Assembly: GCA_046350935.1 (NCBI GenBank)
Contig: JAXLZK010000001.1
Location: 62,001-126,000, forward strand
DNA: 64,000 nt
Direction: 5' to 3'
Source: Nitrobium sp046350935
Lineage (GTDB): Bacteria; Nitrospirota; Thermodesulfovibrionia; Thermodesulfovibrionales; Dissulfurispiraceae
Under the pieces are notes generated by a model, which was not told the origin of the DNA, did no database searches, and saw only the letters and a list, made by a program, of their open reading frames with translations. Positions 18,301 through 25,341 of this stretch are shown here, one piece after another. The position numbers and the translations under genes are program-made. The first letter of the stretch is position 1. Every line of letters begins with the position of its first letter.

Positions 18301-18372
18301 AACTATCCTCTGGGGTTCGGGATCGTGCTGCTCCTGGGGAGCGCCGCAGCGGTCCGAAAGAGAAAGCGGTAA
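15307..18372 (+). CDS. Large secreted lipoprotein with ASH-type repeats and CFI-box C-terminal domain
   Basis: 1021 residues. An N-terminal signal with a lipobox (ALTGCSS, Cys about residue 38) is followed by residues 60-560 of repeated segments of the form RFLVAWEDTRDG, YFVIWQDGRNG and FLTIWKDARN, suggesting a beta-propeller. Then come three abnormal-spindle/choice-of-anchor-D-like Ig domains (each starting xLDFGTxxxG, about 575-900), a Gly-rich linker and the CFIATAAYGS box. The C-terminus has a transmembrane helix and a basic RKRKR end. It is exported and surface-associated. CFI-box tails are thought to be sorting signals. It follows the small lipoprotein and may be co-transcribed with it. 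Confidence 0.8.
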   Translation: MMMKSRRPHKERKGKTGGGSGFSACALLLICSVLLIALTGCSSNHTAGTVIGQEASSGKIRLAKLEGDAIAVSTASGDQQNPHLIYLADKDLWFTVYEDWSNSGTGSDIKAKFIDGNGTLCGSEVTVSSSSGNQTVPRAAYKSGRIVVVWQDTRSTANVSGYIYYKDISVSGLDASCSNPVLGTESAVTYEDDDLTTGGTQSLVSSRTAPKITYDSVSDRFLLAWVESRTTRKTSKLQPFSLNLTEPSLAFGDTQFVGYAALRSDLSGYQTSPTISRQWIDVSTAQDIYTRARLQSRSAAAYEVVSTFEFIDEIANVDVSCDSTSTECLIVWEGRRGVFTRTDTCTDVPAAENDGVCDANDSVAGAGSVEYVPTSREIFGLFVKNINLDYISSLRVSNSDSGAYLPAVEFDPIAKRFLVAWEDTRDGSNTKVYGQLIASGSSLYNSNLILSYQDTNSDGQQDDNVAGSKQTKPYISYDSVNQRYFVIWQDGRNGSVSLENLDVYGQYVDAEGSLRGSNYSISTTPANQYGPVIAYNSQNNQFLTIWKDARNYSTTLSDIYGQRFSLGQPQLTLLNQDNTSFSPLLIDFGSVILNQFLTKSFKVKNTGDANLKIDCVTSLSAPFSHESLTTELQTCEGTYAAGTYIELVPGAELTFTSRFQPTAQGAFISSFVLQSDAESKTINLQGVGVQPNITVSTSTLDFGTITLGQSADLPLSITNNGTVDYQITNITGASSPFSIIESVNYPSTLSAGTSLNLTLRYTPTQVGGSSSQLNIQTNITGLAAAVTLTGTGAGVPAISLSPNTSLDFGTVSAGSTGALSVTVSNTGTATLTLSAVSASGDGFSLSSSPTLPLNIAVGGSSTLTVQFAPGAESSYSGLLSVESNAGTAELSLVGQGRAASSGGSGGGTGTGGTISSSGGGGGGGGGCFIATAAYGSYLDPHVMVLRKFRDTVLLRTEWGTAFVRFYYRTSPPVADFIRQHEALRTAVRWMLTPVVYAVNYPLGFGIVLLLGSAAAVRKRKR

Positions 18373-18380
18373 GCGGTCAA

Positions 18381-18408
18381 GGGGACGGGCTGAGGAATGC
18401 CCGTCCCC
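18381..18408. terminator. Perfect 10-bp hairpin between convergent genes
   Basis: ggggacgggc (18381-18390) pairs exactly with gcccgtcccc (18399-18408) around an 8-base loop. It lies between the converging CFI-box gene and the DUF3553-like gene, so it can serve both strands. Confidence 0.7.
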
Positions 18409-18433
18409 CCCGTTGCTGCAACGAAAAGGGGGA

Positions 18434-18673
18434 CTATGTCTCCCAGATGTTGGTGTTCTCCAGCAGGCGTATCCCCGTGTAGTAGCAGCAGAGCTCGTTA
18501 TTGAGATCGTTGATGAACGAGCGCTCCTTTCCGTCCTGAAAATGGATCCTGACCAGACAGAACCCGCCCGGCAGCTCGGAGTGCTTCTCTTCGACGACCT
18601 CTCCGACCCCCCACGTAAAGTACCGCAGGTGCCTGACCTTGTCTCCAAGGTGTAAGTACAGTCTGCATTTCAT
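18434..18673 (-). CDS. Small DUF3553-like protein
   Basis: 79 residues. It begins with a GDKVRHLRYFTWGVGEVVE segment, followed by ELPGGFCLVRIHFQDGKER, FINDLNNELCCYY and TGI. This is the pattern of the short DUF3553 family, whose fold resembles an SH3/Tudor-like barrel seen as an appendage on helicases such as PcrA. Function unknown; a nucleic-acid-related role is inference. No Shine-Dalgarno site is seen, and a TATAAT lies 6 bases before the ATG, suggesting a leaderless mRNA. It is monocistronic and converges on the CFI-box gene. Confidence 0.65.
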   Translation of the reverse strand: MKCRLYLHLGDKVRHLRYFTWGVGEVVEEKHSELPGGFCLVRIHFQDGKERSFINDLNNELCCYYTGIRLLENTNIWET

Positions 18674-18679
18674 TATTCA

Positions 18680-18685
18680 ATTATA
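18680..18685 (-). promoter_or_regulatory. Consensus -10 box just before the DUF3553-like gene
   Basis: TATAAT on the minus strand ends 6 bases before the ATG at 18673. No convincing -35 is visible. The predicted transcription start coincides with the start codon. Confidence 0.5.
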
Positions 18686-18727
18686 GCAAAGCCGAAAAAA
18701 GGCAGAAAACGGCAGGTAGAGGTAAAG

Positions 18728-18815
18728 ACAGGTAGAGAATGAGACAGGTAAAGGTAAAGTAAAAACAGAGGAGAGAGGAAAGAGAACTTGTCTTTTCTCT
18801 ACCTCTACTTGTCTT
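18728..18815. repeat. Dispersed purine/pyrimidine inverted repeat, copy A
   Basis: A purine-rich arm (starting acaggtagagaatgagac) is followed by a pyrimidine-rich arm (ttttctctacctctacttg) that can pair with it imperfectly over about 26 bases. Most of the sequence recurs nearly exactly at 27961-28060. The element sits between the DUF3553-like gene and the end of tonB. I see no open frame in it. Confidence 0.75.
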
Positions 18816-18823
18816 ATTCTGTC

Positions 18824-19762
18824 TTACCGTATGTACGACCCGTAGAGCGAATAGATGAACCGCCCTGTGATGGTCAGCGCATCGTCCTCGATGCTCTCGG
18901 GGAGGGGCCAGAAAGGCTCTGCGTTGCGCAGCGCTTTTACGGCCGCATCGTCGAGCATCTTGTGGCCGGATGTCCTCACCAGCTCCACCGCGCCGAGCTT
19001 GCCGTCCCTTTTAATGGTGAACCGTATGTACAGGTCCCCGTATATGCCCCGTGCGGCGGCCTCGTGGGGATAGTGCCAGGCGCCTTCGATCTTCTCCTTC
19101 AGACGCTGCATATAGCCGTAATACTTGAACTCCTTCGTGTCGAACGTGATGCTGTTGTCCGGCTTTATATCCTCTTGCTCCTTCTGCGCGAGGTCTCCGA
19201 TGATAGCGGGATCGAAGAGCTTCTCCCGCGCGGTGCGGGGCCGTATGCGCGCGGGGGGTGGTTTCCGCGTGTCCCCGGCATTTCCGTTCTCCTGTATGCC
19301 CGGCTCCGCGCCTGTCGCTTCCCGGGAGCGTTCAGGCGCGGCGTCCTTCGCCGCCTCCCGTGGAGGGGCGGAAGATTTCTCGTCGGGCTGTCTCCTTGCA
19401 TCGCCGTCCTGCAGCGGTATTTCTTCTTCGCCGTGCGGTCGCTGAGGGGCCGGGGGCTTCTGCTCTCTCCTCGCCGAAGGGTTCGCAGGGGCCGGAGCAG
19501 GACGGGAGGGAACCGAGTACAGGTCCTTGGGCGGCGGCAGGTCCCTGGGCAGCTTCGGCATCCTGAACAACTCCTCCTTCCGCTGCTTTTCAGCAGGGGG
19601 CCTGAGGGGGCTCGCCGCTTTTTTCTCCGGCATTTCCTGCGGAGTGACGATGCGGGCGTAAAAAGGGGCCGGCTCTTTTTGCTTCTGCTCTTTGATAAAA
19701 AAGAGGGCCACTGAGAGAAGAAGTATATGCAGGATGAACGAATAAAGGAGATATCTCTTCAC
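18824..19762 (-). CDS. Energy transducer TonB-family protein
   Basis: 312 residues from a GTG start. One N-terminal transmembrane helix (YLLYSFILHILLLSVALFF), a long Pro/Lys/Glu-rich periplasm-spanning linker (about 40-215) and a C-terminal TonB domain (YPHEAAARGIYGDLYIRF ... LVRTSGHKMLDDAAVKAL). TonB passes proton-motive energy from ExbB/ExbD to outer-membrane receptors. No exbBD or receptor gene is nearby. An ATG at 19813 would add 17 residues before the helix; the GTG at 19762 fits family starts better. A TACAAT lies 9 bases before that GTG, so the transcript may be leaderless. Confidence 0.85.
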   Translation of the reverse strand: MKRYLLYSFILHILLLSVALFFIKEQKQKEPAPFYARIVTPQEMPEKKAASPLRPPAEKQRKEELFRMPKLPRDLPPPKDLYSVPSRPAPAPANPSARREQKPPAPQRPHGEEEIPLQDGDARRQPDEKSSAPPREAAKDAAPERSREATGAEPGIQENGNAGDTRKPPPARIRPRTAREKLFDPAIIGDLAQKEQEDIKPDNSITFDTKEFKYYGYMQRLKEKIEGAWHYPHEAAARGIYGDLYIRFTIKRDGKLGAVELVRTSGHKMLDDAAVKALRNAEPFWPLPESIEDDALTITGRFIYSLYGSYIR

Positions 19763-19892
19763 GGTACTGTTATTGTAGCACAGCCCCTGTGAGAAGGGCT
19801 TGTATACGCGCAAACCCTCTATGGAAGCCCTTTTACATGAAATAAAGGGGGCAGGGTTCTTTAATTTTTTTCTTGACTTCTGTCGATTTTTC

Positions 19893-19921
19893 TTGAAGTT
19901 TCTGGAAAATATAAGTAATAT
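19893..19921 (+). promoter_or_regulatory. Predicted promoter of the Lys/Ala repeat gene
   Basis: TTGAAG at 19893-19898 is followed after 17 bases by TAATAT at 19916-19921, within an AT-rich stretch that stands out from the GC-rich background. The agaggagg ribosome site at 19933-19940 lies downstream. Confidence 0.55.
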
Positions 19922-19947
19922 TTATAAAAAAAAGAGGAGGATGTAGA

Positions 19948-20262
19948 ATGGCCAAAACTGAAGCAAGCACGAAGAAGGCGGCACCCGCGAAGAAGGCAGC
20001 ACCTGCGAAGAAGGCGTCACCCGCGAAGAAGGCGGCGCCCGCGAAGAAGGCGGCGCCCGCGAAGAAGGCGGCACCTGCGAAGAAAGCAGCGCCTGCAAAG
20101 AAGGCGGCGCCCGCGAAGAAGGCGGCACCTGCGAAGAAAGCAGCGCCCGCGAAGAAGGCGGCGCCCGCGAAGAAAGCAGCGCCTGCAAAGAAGGCGGCGC
20201 CCGCGAAAAAAGAGGCGCCGGCAAAAAAGCCCGCAGCGAAGAAAGCCACTGCCAAGAAATAA
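19948..20262 (+). CDS. Lys/Ala/Pro-repeat histone H1-like DNA-binding protein
   Basis: 104 residues, almost entirely made of the hexamer KKAAPA repeated about 14 times, with single variants (S or E for A) and a PAAKKATAKK tail. Such low-complexity, highly basic tails occur in AlgP/HC1/H1-like bacterial proteins that bind DNA without sequence preference and may compact the nucleoid. The gene is preceded by a strong agaggagg site and an AT-rich promoter region, so it is probably well expressed. The repeat array is prone to expansion and contraction. A structured domain is absent, so it is not a fragment of a larger known protein as far as I can see. Confidence 0.8.
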   Translation: MAKTEASTKKAAPAKKAAPAKKASPAKKAAPAKKAAPAKKAAPAKKAAPAKKAAPAKKAAPAKKAAPAKKAAPAKKAAPAKKAAPAKKEAPAKKPAAKKATAKK

Positions 20263-20320
20263 CGACAAGAGCAGCACGACATAAACTGCGTTAAACTGCC
20301 GGCACCCCGGAAGGGCTGAT

Positions 20321-20347
20321 GCAAGACAGGGGTAGCACGTGTCTTGC
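20321..20347 (+). terminator. Hairpin after the H1-like gene
   Basis: gcaagaca (20321-20328) pairs with tgtcttgc (20340-20347) across an 11-base loop. There is no strong T-run; it may end H1-like transcription or attenuate the next gene. Confidence 0.45.
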
Positions 20348-20378
20348 CTAAATGCCTTTCCAGGTGGTATCTTAAAAG

Positions 20379-22910
20379 GTGAGCCTTTCCTTTTTCCAGA
20401 AACCAAGCCGCTACATCGATAGTGAGTTTAATGCAATAAAATACCACGAGGAATTTTCCGGAAATGTCCGGAAGACCATACGGGTGAGGTGTGCGCTCGC
20501 TTTTCCCGATGTCTATGAAGTGGGGATGTCCCATCTCGGGCTTCGCATCCTTTACGACCTTGTCAACGGCTTGCCGCACGCCTCAGCCGAAAGGGTCTTT
20601 TCTCCGTGGACCGACCTCGAAGAGCATCTGAAGAGGAGCGGTCTCCCTCTTTCGTCCCTTGAGTCGAATACGCCCCTTTCCGCGTTCGATCTTGTCGGTT
20701 TCAGCCTGCAGTACGAGCTGTCGTATACGACAGTACTGAATATGCTCTCCCTCGGAGGGATTCCCCTCCGCTCCGCGGACAGGCTTGCCGCAAAAGGGCA
20801 TATGCCCCTTGTGGTGGCGGGCGGGCCCTGCACGGTGAACCCGATGCCCATGGCGCCGTTCATCGACGCTTTTCTCGTGGGCGACGGTGAAGAGGCAGTG
20901 CGGGAGCTGATAGAGACGGTGCACCGCTGGAAGGCGTCGGGAGACGGGAAGCGCGAATCCCTCCTCCGTGAGGTCGCACAGTTGGCCGGGTTTTTTGTCC
21001 CTTCCGTTCACGGGACGGAAAGCAGGGTCGGGAGGCGCTTTATCGCTGACCTCGATACGGCGCCGTATCCCATCCGGCCCGTGGTCCCCTATACCTCCAT
21101 TGTGCATGACCGGATAACGATCGAGGTGTCCCGGGGCTGCACCATGGGCTGCAGGTTCTGTCAGGCGGGCATGATCTACCGTCCCCTCCGGGAAAGGTCC
21201 CCGGAGCGGGTGCTCGAAATCGCCGGGGCTTCCCTCAGGAATACCGGGTATGACGAGGTCTCCCTCACCTCGCTCAGCGCCGGCGACTATTGCCACCTCC
21301 TTCCCGTCACCCGGGAGTTCAACAGGAGGTTCGGCGCCTCGAAGATCGCCCTCTCCCTTCCCTCTCTGCGCGTGGCGTCTCTCAATCCGGACGTGCTGCG
21401 GGAGATACGGTCCGTACGGAACACCGGCTTCACCATTGCGCCTGAGGCCGCCACCGAGCGGCTGAGGAGCGTCATCAACAAGGACTTCACCGATGACGAT
21501 TACGAGAGGGCGTTGAAGGCGCTCTTCGAGGAGGGCTGGCTCAATCTCAAGATGTATTTCATGATCGGCCTCCCGACGGAGAGGGACGAAGACCTGGAGG
21601 CTATCCGGGAGATGGCGCTGAAGGCGCTGCGGGTCGCGAAAAAGAACACGGGGAGATTCGTCAACATCGGCATCACCATCTCTCCCTTCGTCCCCAAGGC
21701 GCATACCCCTTTCCAGTGGTGCGGTCAGATCGAGCACGGAGAGATGCAGAGGAAGCTGCAGTACCTTAAAGAGGTGCTGAGCAGCAAGAAGTTCAAGTTC
21801 AAGGGGCACAACGGAGAAATGAGCCTCCTCGAGGGCGTCTTCGCACGGGGAGACGAGCGGCTTGCCGATCTCGTGGAAAAGGCATGGGAGCTGGGCTGCC
21901 GGCTTGACGGCTGGTCGGAAATGTTCGATTTCCGGAGATGGACCGAGGCGATGGAGAGGACGGGGATCGACGGTCCCGCCTACGCGCGCAGGAGCTTCGC
22001 CCGCGAGGAGCTTTTGCCGTGGGAGCCGATCGATAGCGGAGTAAGGAAGGAGGTCCTCTACAGAGAGTACGAGAGGGCGTTGTCTGAAGAGAGGACGCCT
22101 GACTGCAGCAGGGTCTGCACTGCGTGCGGCCTGCGCTGCGACGGCAGGGACCGTACAGGCGCGGGTGCGGCGGGCGTTCCGGAAGCCGCGGAACCTGTGG
22201 CGCCGGCGGCCCCTGAGGAGGTGCGTCCTGCACCGCAGGGCGGCAAATACGGCGCGACGCTTCGCGTGCGGTGCCGCTTCTCGAAGGAGGGGCGGCTGCG
22301 CTATCTCTCCCACCTTGAGCTCTCCACCGCGCTTATCAGGGGATTGCGCAGGGCAGGGGTCCCTTTCGATTTCTCGAAGGGGTTCCATCCGGCTCCGAAG
22401 ATTTCCTTCGGCCAGCCCCTGGGTGTCGGTGTGGCCGGCGAGCGGGAATATTTCGACATGGAGGTTTTCACTCCTTTTGATATAGAATTCCATATGCGCG
22501 CGGTAAACAGCGCCCTTCCCGAAGGAATCGCCGTGCACAAAATGTCGGTCATTCCGGTACGGGAGCCCTCCCTGGGCAGCTTTATCACGCGCTACGAATA
22601 TGAGGTCCGGGGTCTAGAGCGGAGCGCAGGGGAAGCCTCGCCGGTACCTTTGCCGGGCTCTTTGATAGTACAGCGGGAGGGGAAGGACGTGGATATCTCC
22701 CCCTGCGTCGAGCGCGTGGAATGGCGGCCGGATGAGCAGGAAGGGGCGGCGCCGGCGGTAACCCTCTTCCTCAGGGAGACCGATGCGGTCAAGGTGAGGA
22801 TCGGGGAGATTGTCGGGGCGCTCTTCGGCGCCGATGCGCGGGAGCTTGCGATAACGAGGAAGGCGGTCTACGGCTGGCGGAACGGCTGGGTGGAGCCGCT
22901 GTTAGGGTAA
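20379..22910 (+). CDS. Radical SAM protein fused to DUF2344 domain (TIGR03960-TIGR03936 type)
   Basis: 843 residues from a GTG start. The N-terminal part resembles a B12-binding-like fold (ALAFPDVYEVGMSHLGLRIL). The radical SAM core carries GCTMGCRFCQAG, whose three cysteines bind the 4Fe-4S cluster and SAM. A cysteine-rich linker follows (CSRVCTACGLRCDGRD), then the C-terminal DUF2344 domain (RYLSHLELSTALIRGLRRAG). The family is commonly found beside RNase E/G genes, as here, which suggests a link to RNA or ribosome modification. The substrate is unknown. aggtgg at 20362-20367 is the likely ribosome site. Confidence 0.88.
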   Translation: MSLSFFQKPSRYIDSEFNAIKYHEEFSGNVRKTIRVRCALAFPDVYEVGMSHLGLRILYDLVNGLPHASAERVFSPWTDLEEHLKRSGLPLSSLESNTPLSAFDLVGFSLQYELSYTTVLNMLSLGGIPLRSADRLAAKGHMPLVVAGGPCTVNPMPMAPFIDAFLVGDGEEAVRELIETVHRWKASGDGKRESLLREVAQLAGFFVPSVHGTESRVGRRFIADLDTAPYPIRPVVPYTSIVHDRITIEVSRGCTMGCRFCQAGMIYRPLRERSPERVLEIAGASLRNTGYDEVSLTSLSAGDYCHLLPVTREFNRRFGASKIALSLPSLRVASLNPDVLREIRSVRNTGFTIAPEAATERLRSVINKDFTDDDYERALKALFEEGWLNLKMYFMIGLPTERDEDLEAIREMALKALRVAKKNTGRFVNIGITISPFVPKAHTPFQWCGQIEHGEMQRKLQYLKEVLSSKKFKFKGHNGEMSLLEGVFARGDERLADLVEKAWELGCRLDGWSEMFDFRRWTEAMERTGIDGPAYARRSFAREELLPWEPIDSGVRKEVLYREYERALSEERTPDCSRVCTACGLRCDGRDRTGAGAAGVPEAAEPVAPAAPEEVRPAPQGGKYGATLRVRCRFSKEGRLRYLSHLELSTALIRGLRRAGVPFDFSKGFHPAPKISFGQPLGVGVAGEREYFDMEVFTPFDIEFHMRAVNSALPEGIAVHKMSVIPVREPSLGSFITRYEYEVRGLERSAGEASPVPLPGSLIVQREGKDVDISPCVERVEWRPDEQEGAAPAVTLFLRETDAVKVRIGEIVGALFGADARELAITRKAVYGWRNGWVEPLLG

Positions 22911-22994
22911 GCCTGCATATCCTGAAGGCAAAGAGGGCAGGAACGATGCGAAGGCATGCAGTGCCTTCCGGAACGATGGAGAACGACGAGCGCG

Positions 22995-24503
22995 ATGACA
23001 GGCGAATTGGTTATCAATGTAACGAGGGAAGAGAGCAGGGTTGCCCTCCTCGAAGGCGGCCAGCTGGTCGAGCTGTATATCGAGAGGAAGCGGGACGCGA
23101 GCCTGGTGGGCAACATCTACAAGGGGAAGGTCCTGAAGATACTGCCCGGAATGCAGTCCTCCTTCATCGACATCGGGCTCGAAAAGGCGGCCTTTCTCTA
23201 TGTGGCGGACATCATGACGGACATGGGCGACTACTACACCGCGTTCCTCGACAGCGAGGTGGTGGACCAGGAGCCGTACTCCCGGGCTGAGTACATGGAG
23301 AAGTCCTTTTCCATCGAGGAGCTGATTCAGGAGGGACAGGAGCTGCTGGTCCAGGTCTCCAAGGACCCCCTCGGCACCAAGGGAGCGCGGGTGACCTCCT
23401 ACGTCACCCTGCCCGGCAGGTACGTCGTGCTCATGCCCAACGTGGAGCATGTAGGGATCTCCCGCAGGATCGAGGACGAGGAGACCCGCACCCTGCTGAA
23501 GAACATCGCCGCGGAGGTGAGGCCGAAGGGGTTCGGGCTGATCATGAGGACTGCGTGCGAGGACGCCACCCTCGATGAAATCAAGCGGGACCTCGAATTC
23601 CTGCTCCTGCTCTGGGAAAATATTCAGAAGAAGAAGGAGAAGGTGTCCGCGCCTTCTCTGCTCTACAGCGATCTCGACCTGGTGTTCAGGAGTGTGCGGG
23701 ATTTCATGAGCCACGACGTGGAGCGGCTCATCATCGACTCCGTCGAGGAGCACGAGAGGCTGAAGGATTTCGCCAAGTCGTATTTTCCGCGTCTTCTCGA
23801 CAAGATCGAGCTGTACGAGGGAAGGGAGCCGCTCTTCGATGCCTTCGGGATAGAGCTCGACATATCGCGGGTCCTGGGCAGGAAGGTGTGGCTCAAGTCC
23901 GGGGGGTACATCGTCATCGACCAGACGGAGGCGATGACGGTGATCGATGTGAATACCGGCAAGTTCGTGGGCAAGGAGAACCTGGAGGACACCATCCTGA
24001 AGACGAACCTCGAAGCGGTGAAGGAGATTGCGTACCAGATACGGCTCAGGAACCTCGGCGGGATCATCATCACCGACTTCATCGATATGGAGAAGATCGA
24101 AAACCGGGAGAAGGTGTTCAAGGCCTTTGTCGAGGCGATGAAGAAGGACAGGGCGAAGAACACCATCTACACCATCTCGGAGCTCGGCATCATCCAGATG
24201 ACGCGGAAGCGCGTGCGGGAGAGCCTCGGGCGTGTGCTGTGCGAGCAGTGCCCCTACTGCGAAGGCAGGGGGTTCATCAAGTCCGCGCGGACCGTGGCGT
24301 ACGAGATATTCAGGAAGATAAAGAAGATGAACCTCGCCGGCGGCACCATGGCGATGATAAAGGCCAACCATGCGGTGGCAGAGCTCCTCTCCGACGAAGA
24401 GCGGCAGGGCATCGAAGAGATCGAGGACACATACGGCATACAGCTCATCATCAAAGAGGATATCAAGCTGCACCAGGAAAACTACGAGATTACGGTGCTG
24501 TAA
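22995..24503 (+). CDS. rng: Ribonuclease G/E family endoribonuclease
   Basis: About 502 residues. An N-terminal S1 RNA-binding domain (GNIYKGKVLKILPGMQSSF) is followed by the catalytic DNase I-like domain with DVNTGKF (metal-binding Asp) and ITDFIDM. The Zn-link motif CEQCPYCEGRG lies near the C-terminus. It lacks the long disordered degradosome tail of RNase E, so RNase G is the better name. It processes rRNA and mRNA 5' ends. In-frame ATG codons at 22956 and 22977 would add residues before MTGELVINVTREESRVA; family alignments favour 22995. Confidence 0.92.
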   Translation: MTGELVINVTREESRVALLEGGQLVELYIERKRDASLVGNIYKGKVLKILPGMQSSFIDIGLEKAAFLYVADIMTDMGDYYTAFLDSEVVDQEPYSRAEYMEKSFSIEELIQEGQELLVQVSKDPLGTKGARVTSYVTLPGRYVVLMPNVEHVGISRRIEDEETRTLLKNIAAEVRPKGFGLIMRTACEDATLDEIKRDLEFLLLLWENIQKKKEKVSAPSLLYSDLDLVFRSVRDFMSHDVERLIIDSVEEHERLKDFAKSYFPRLLDKIELYEGREPLFDAFGIELDISRVLGRKVWLKSGGYIVIDQTEAMTVIDVNTGKFVGKENLEDTILKTNLEAVKEIAYQIRLRNLGGIIITDFIDMEKIENREKVFKAFVEAMKKDRAKNTIYTISELGIIQMTRKRVRESLGRVLCEQCPYCEGRGFIKSARTVAYEIFRKIKKMNLAGGTMAMIKANHAVAELLSDEERQGIEEIEDTYGIQLIIKEDIKLHQENYEITVL

Positions 24504-24552
24504 GGTCCGGTGAAACCGTAGAGAAGGCGGAGCGCTGCGCAGCGAGAAGAAT

Positions 24553-25341
24553 ATGACCGAAAAGATCGAGACACTCCTTTCCCTGCTGCGGGAAATGCAT
24601 TCCGTAGTCCTTGCCTTTTCCGGGGGCGTGGACAGCACCTTTCTCCTGAAGGTCATCAAGGAGGCGGATATCCGCTGCCTTGCGGTCATCGGCCGGTCCG
24701 ATACCCTGCCGGAGAGCGAGCTCCGGAATGCGGAGGACCTGGCGCTCCGTATCGGGGTCCCCTGCGAGGTGATCGCCACCCATGAGCTGGAGAACCCCGA
24801 TTTCGCCCGGAATCCCCGGAACAGGTGCTTCTACTGCAAGGACGAGCTTTTTTCGAAGCTGGGCGAGGTCGCCCGTACGAAGGGGTACCGGCATGTGGTC
24901 GACGGTAGCAATGCCGACGACCTTGCGGACTGGAGGCCCGGCAGGCAGGCCGCCCTGAAGTGCGGAGTGCGGAGCCCTCTTGCGGAGGCGGCCTTTACGA
25001 AGAATGAGATACGGGAGCTTTCCCGGGAAAGGGGGCTCCCTACCTGGGCGAAACCCGCTTCCCCCTGCCTTTCCTCCCGGTTTCCCTACGGGACGAAGAT
25101 CACGCGGGAGGCCCTCCGGAGGGTCGAGCTGTCTGAGGAGTTCCTGAAGGACCTCGGGTTCAGGGAGCTGCGGGTGCGCAGCCACCGCGATATGGCGAGG
25201 ATAGAGGTGGGCGCCGGCGAGATAGCCCGGCTTTTCGACGAGGGGCTGCGCAAGGAAATTGCAGCACGACTGAAGCGGTTCGGTTTCAAGTACGTGGCGG
25301 TCGACCTGGAGGGCTTCAGGAGCGGAAGTCTCAATGAGTAG
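24553..25341 (+). CDS. larE: LarE-like PP-loop sulfur transferase, three-cysteine type
   Basis: 262 residues. The PP-loop AFSGGVDST (residues 21-29) binds ATP. Cysteines 92 and 95 (NRCFYCK) and 172 (SPCLSSR) match the subset of LarE proteins that hold a 4Fe-4S cluster and use it as a sulfur carrier, rather than sacrificing one cysteine as in Lactobacillus LarE. LarE acts on adenylylated P2CMN to make the nickel-pincer cofactor of lactate racemase. No larA, larB or larC is in the window, so another sulfuration target is possible. It overlaps the next gene by 8 bases. Confidence 0.82.
   Translation: MTEKIETLLSLLREMHSVVLAFSGGVDSTFLLKVIKEADIRCLAVIGRSDTLPESELRNAEDLALRIGVPCEVIATHELENPDFARNPRNRCFYCKDELFSKLGEVARTKGYRHVVDGSNADDLADWRPGRQAALKCGVRSPLAEAAFTKNEIRELSRERGLPTWAKPASPCLSSRFPYGTKITREALRRVELSEEFLKDLGFRELRVRSHRDMARIEVGAGEIARLFDEGLRKEIAARLKRFGFKYVAVDLEGFRSGSLNE

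Noticed and set aside
19948..20262. Regular repeat array that could be mistaken for a CRISPR
   Set aside because: Units are short, contiguous and in frame, encoding KKAAPA; there are no unique spacers and no cas genes.
20583..22538. 651-residue open frame antisense to the radical SAM gene, and similar long antisense frames at 5801-7705, 39920-42055, 7925-9487 and 1453-2973
   Set aside because: They mirror the high third-position GC of real genes on the other strand, have no recognisable domains and are fully covered by confidently named proteins.
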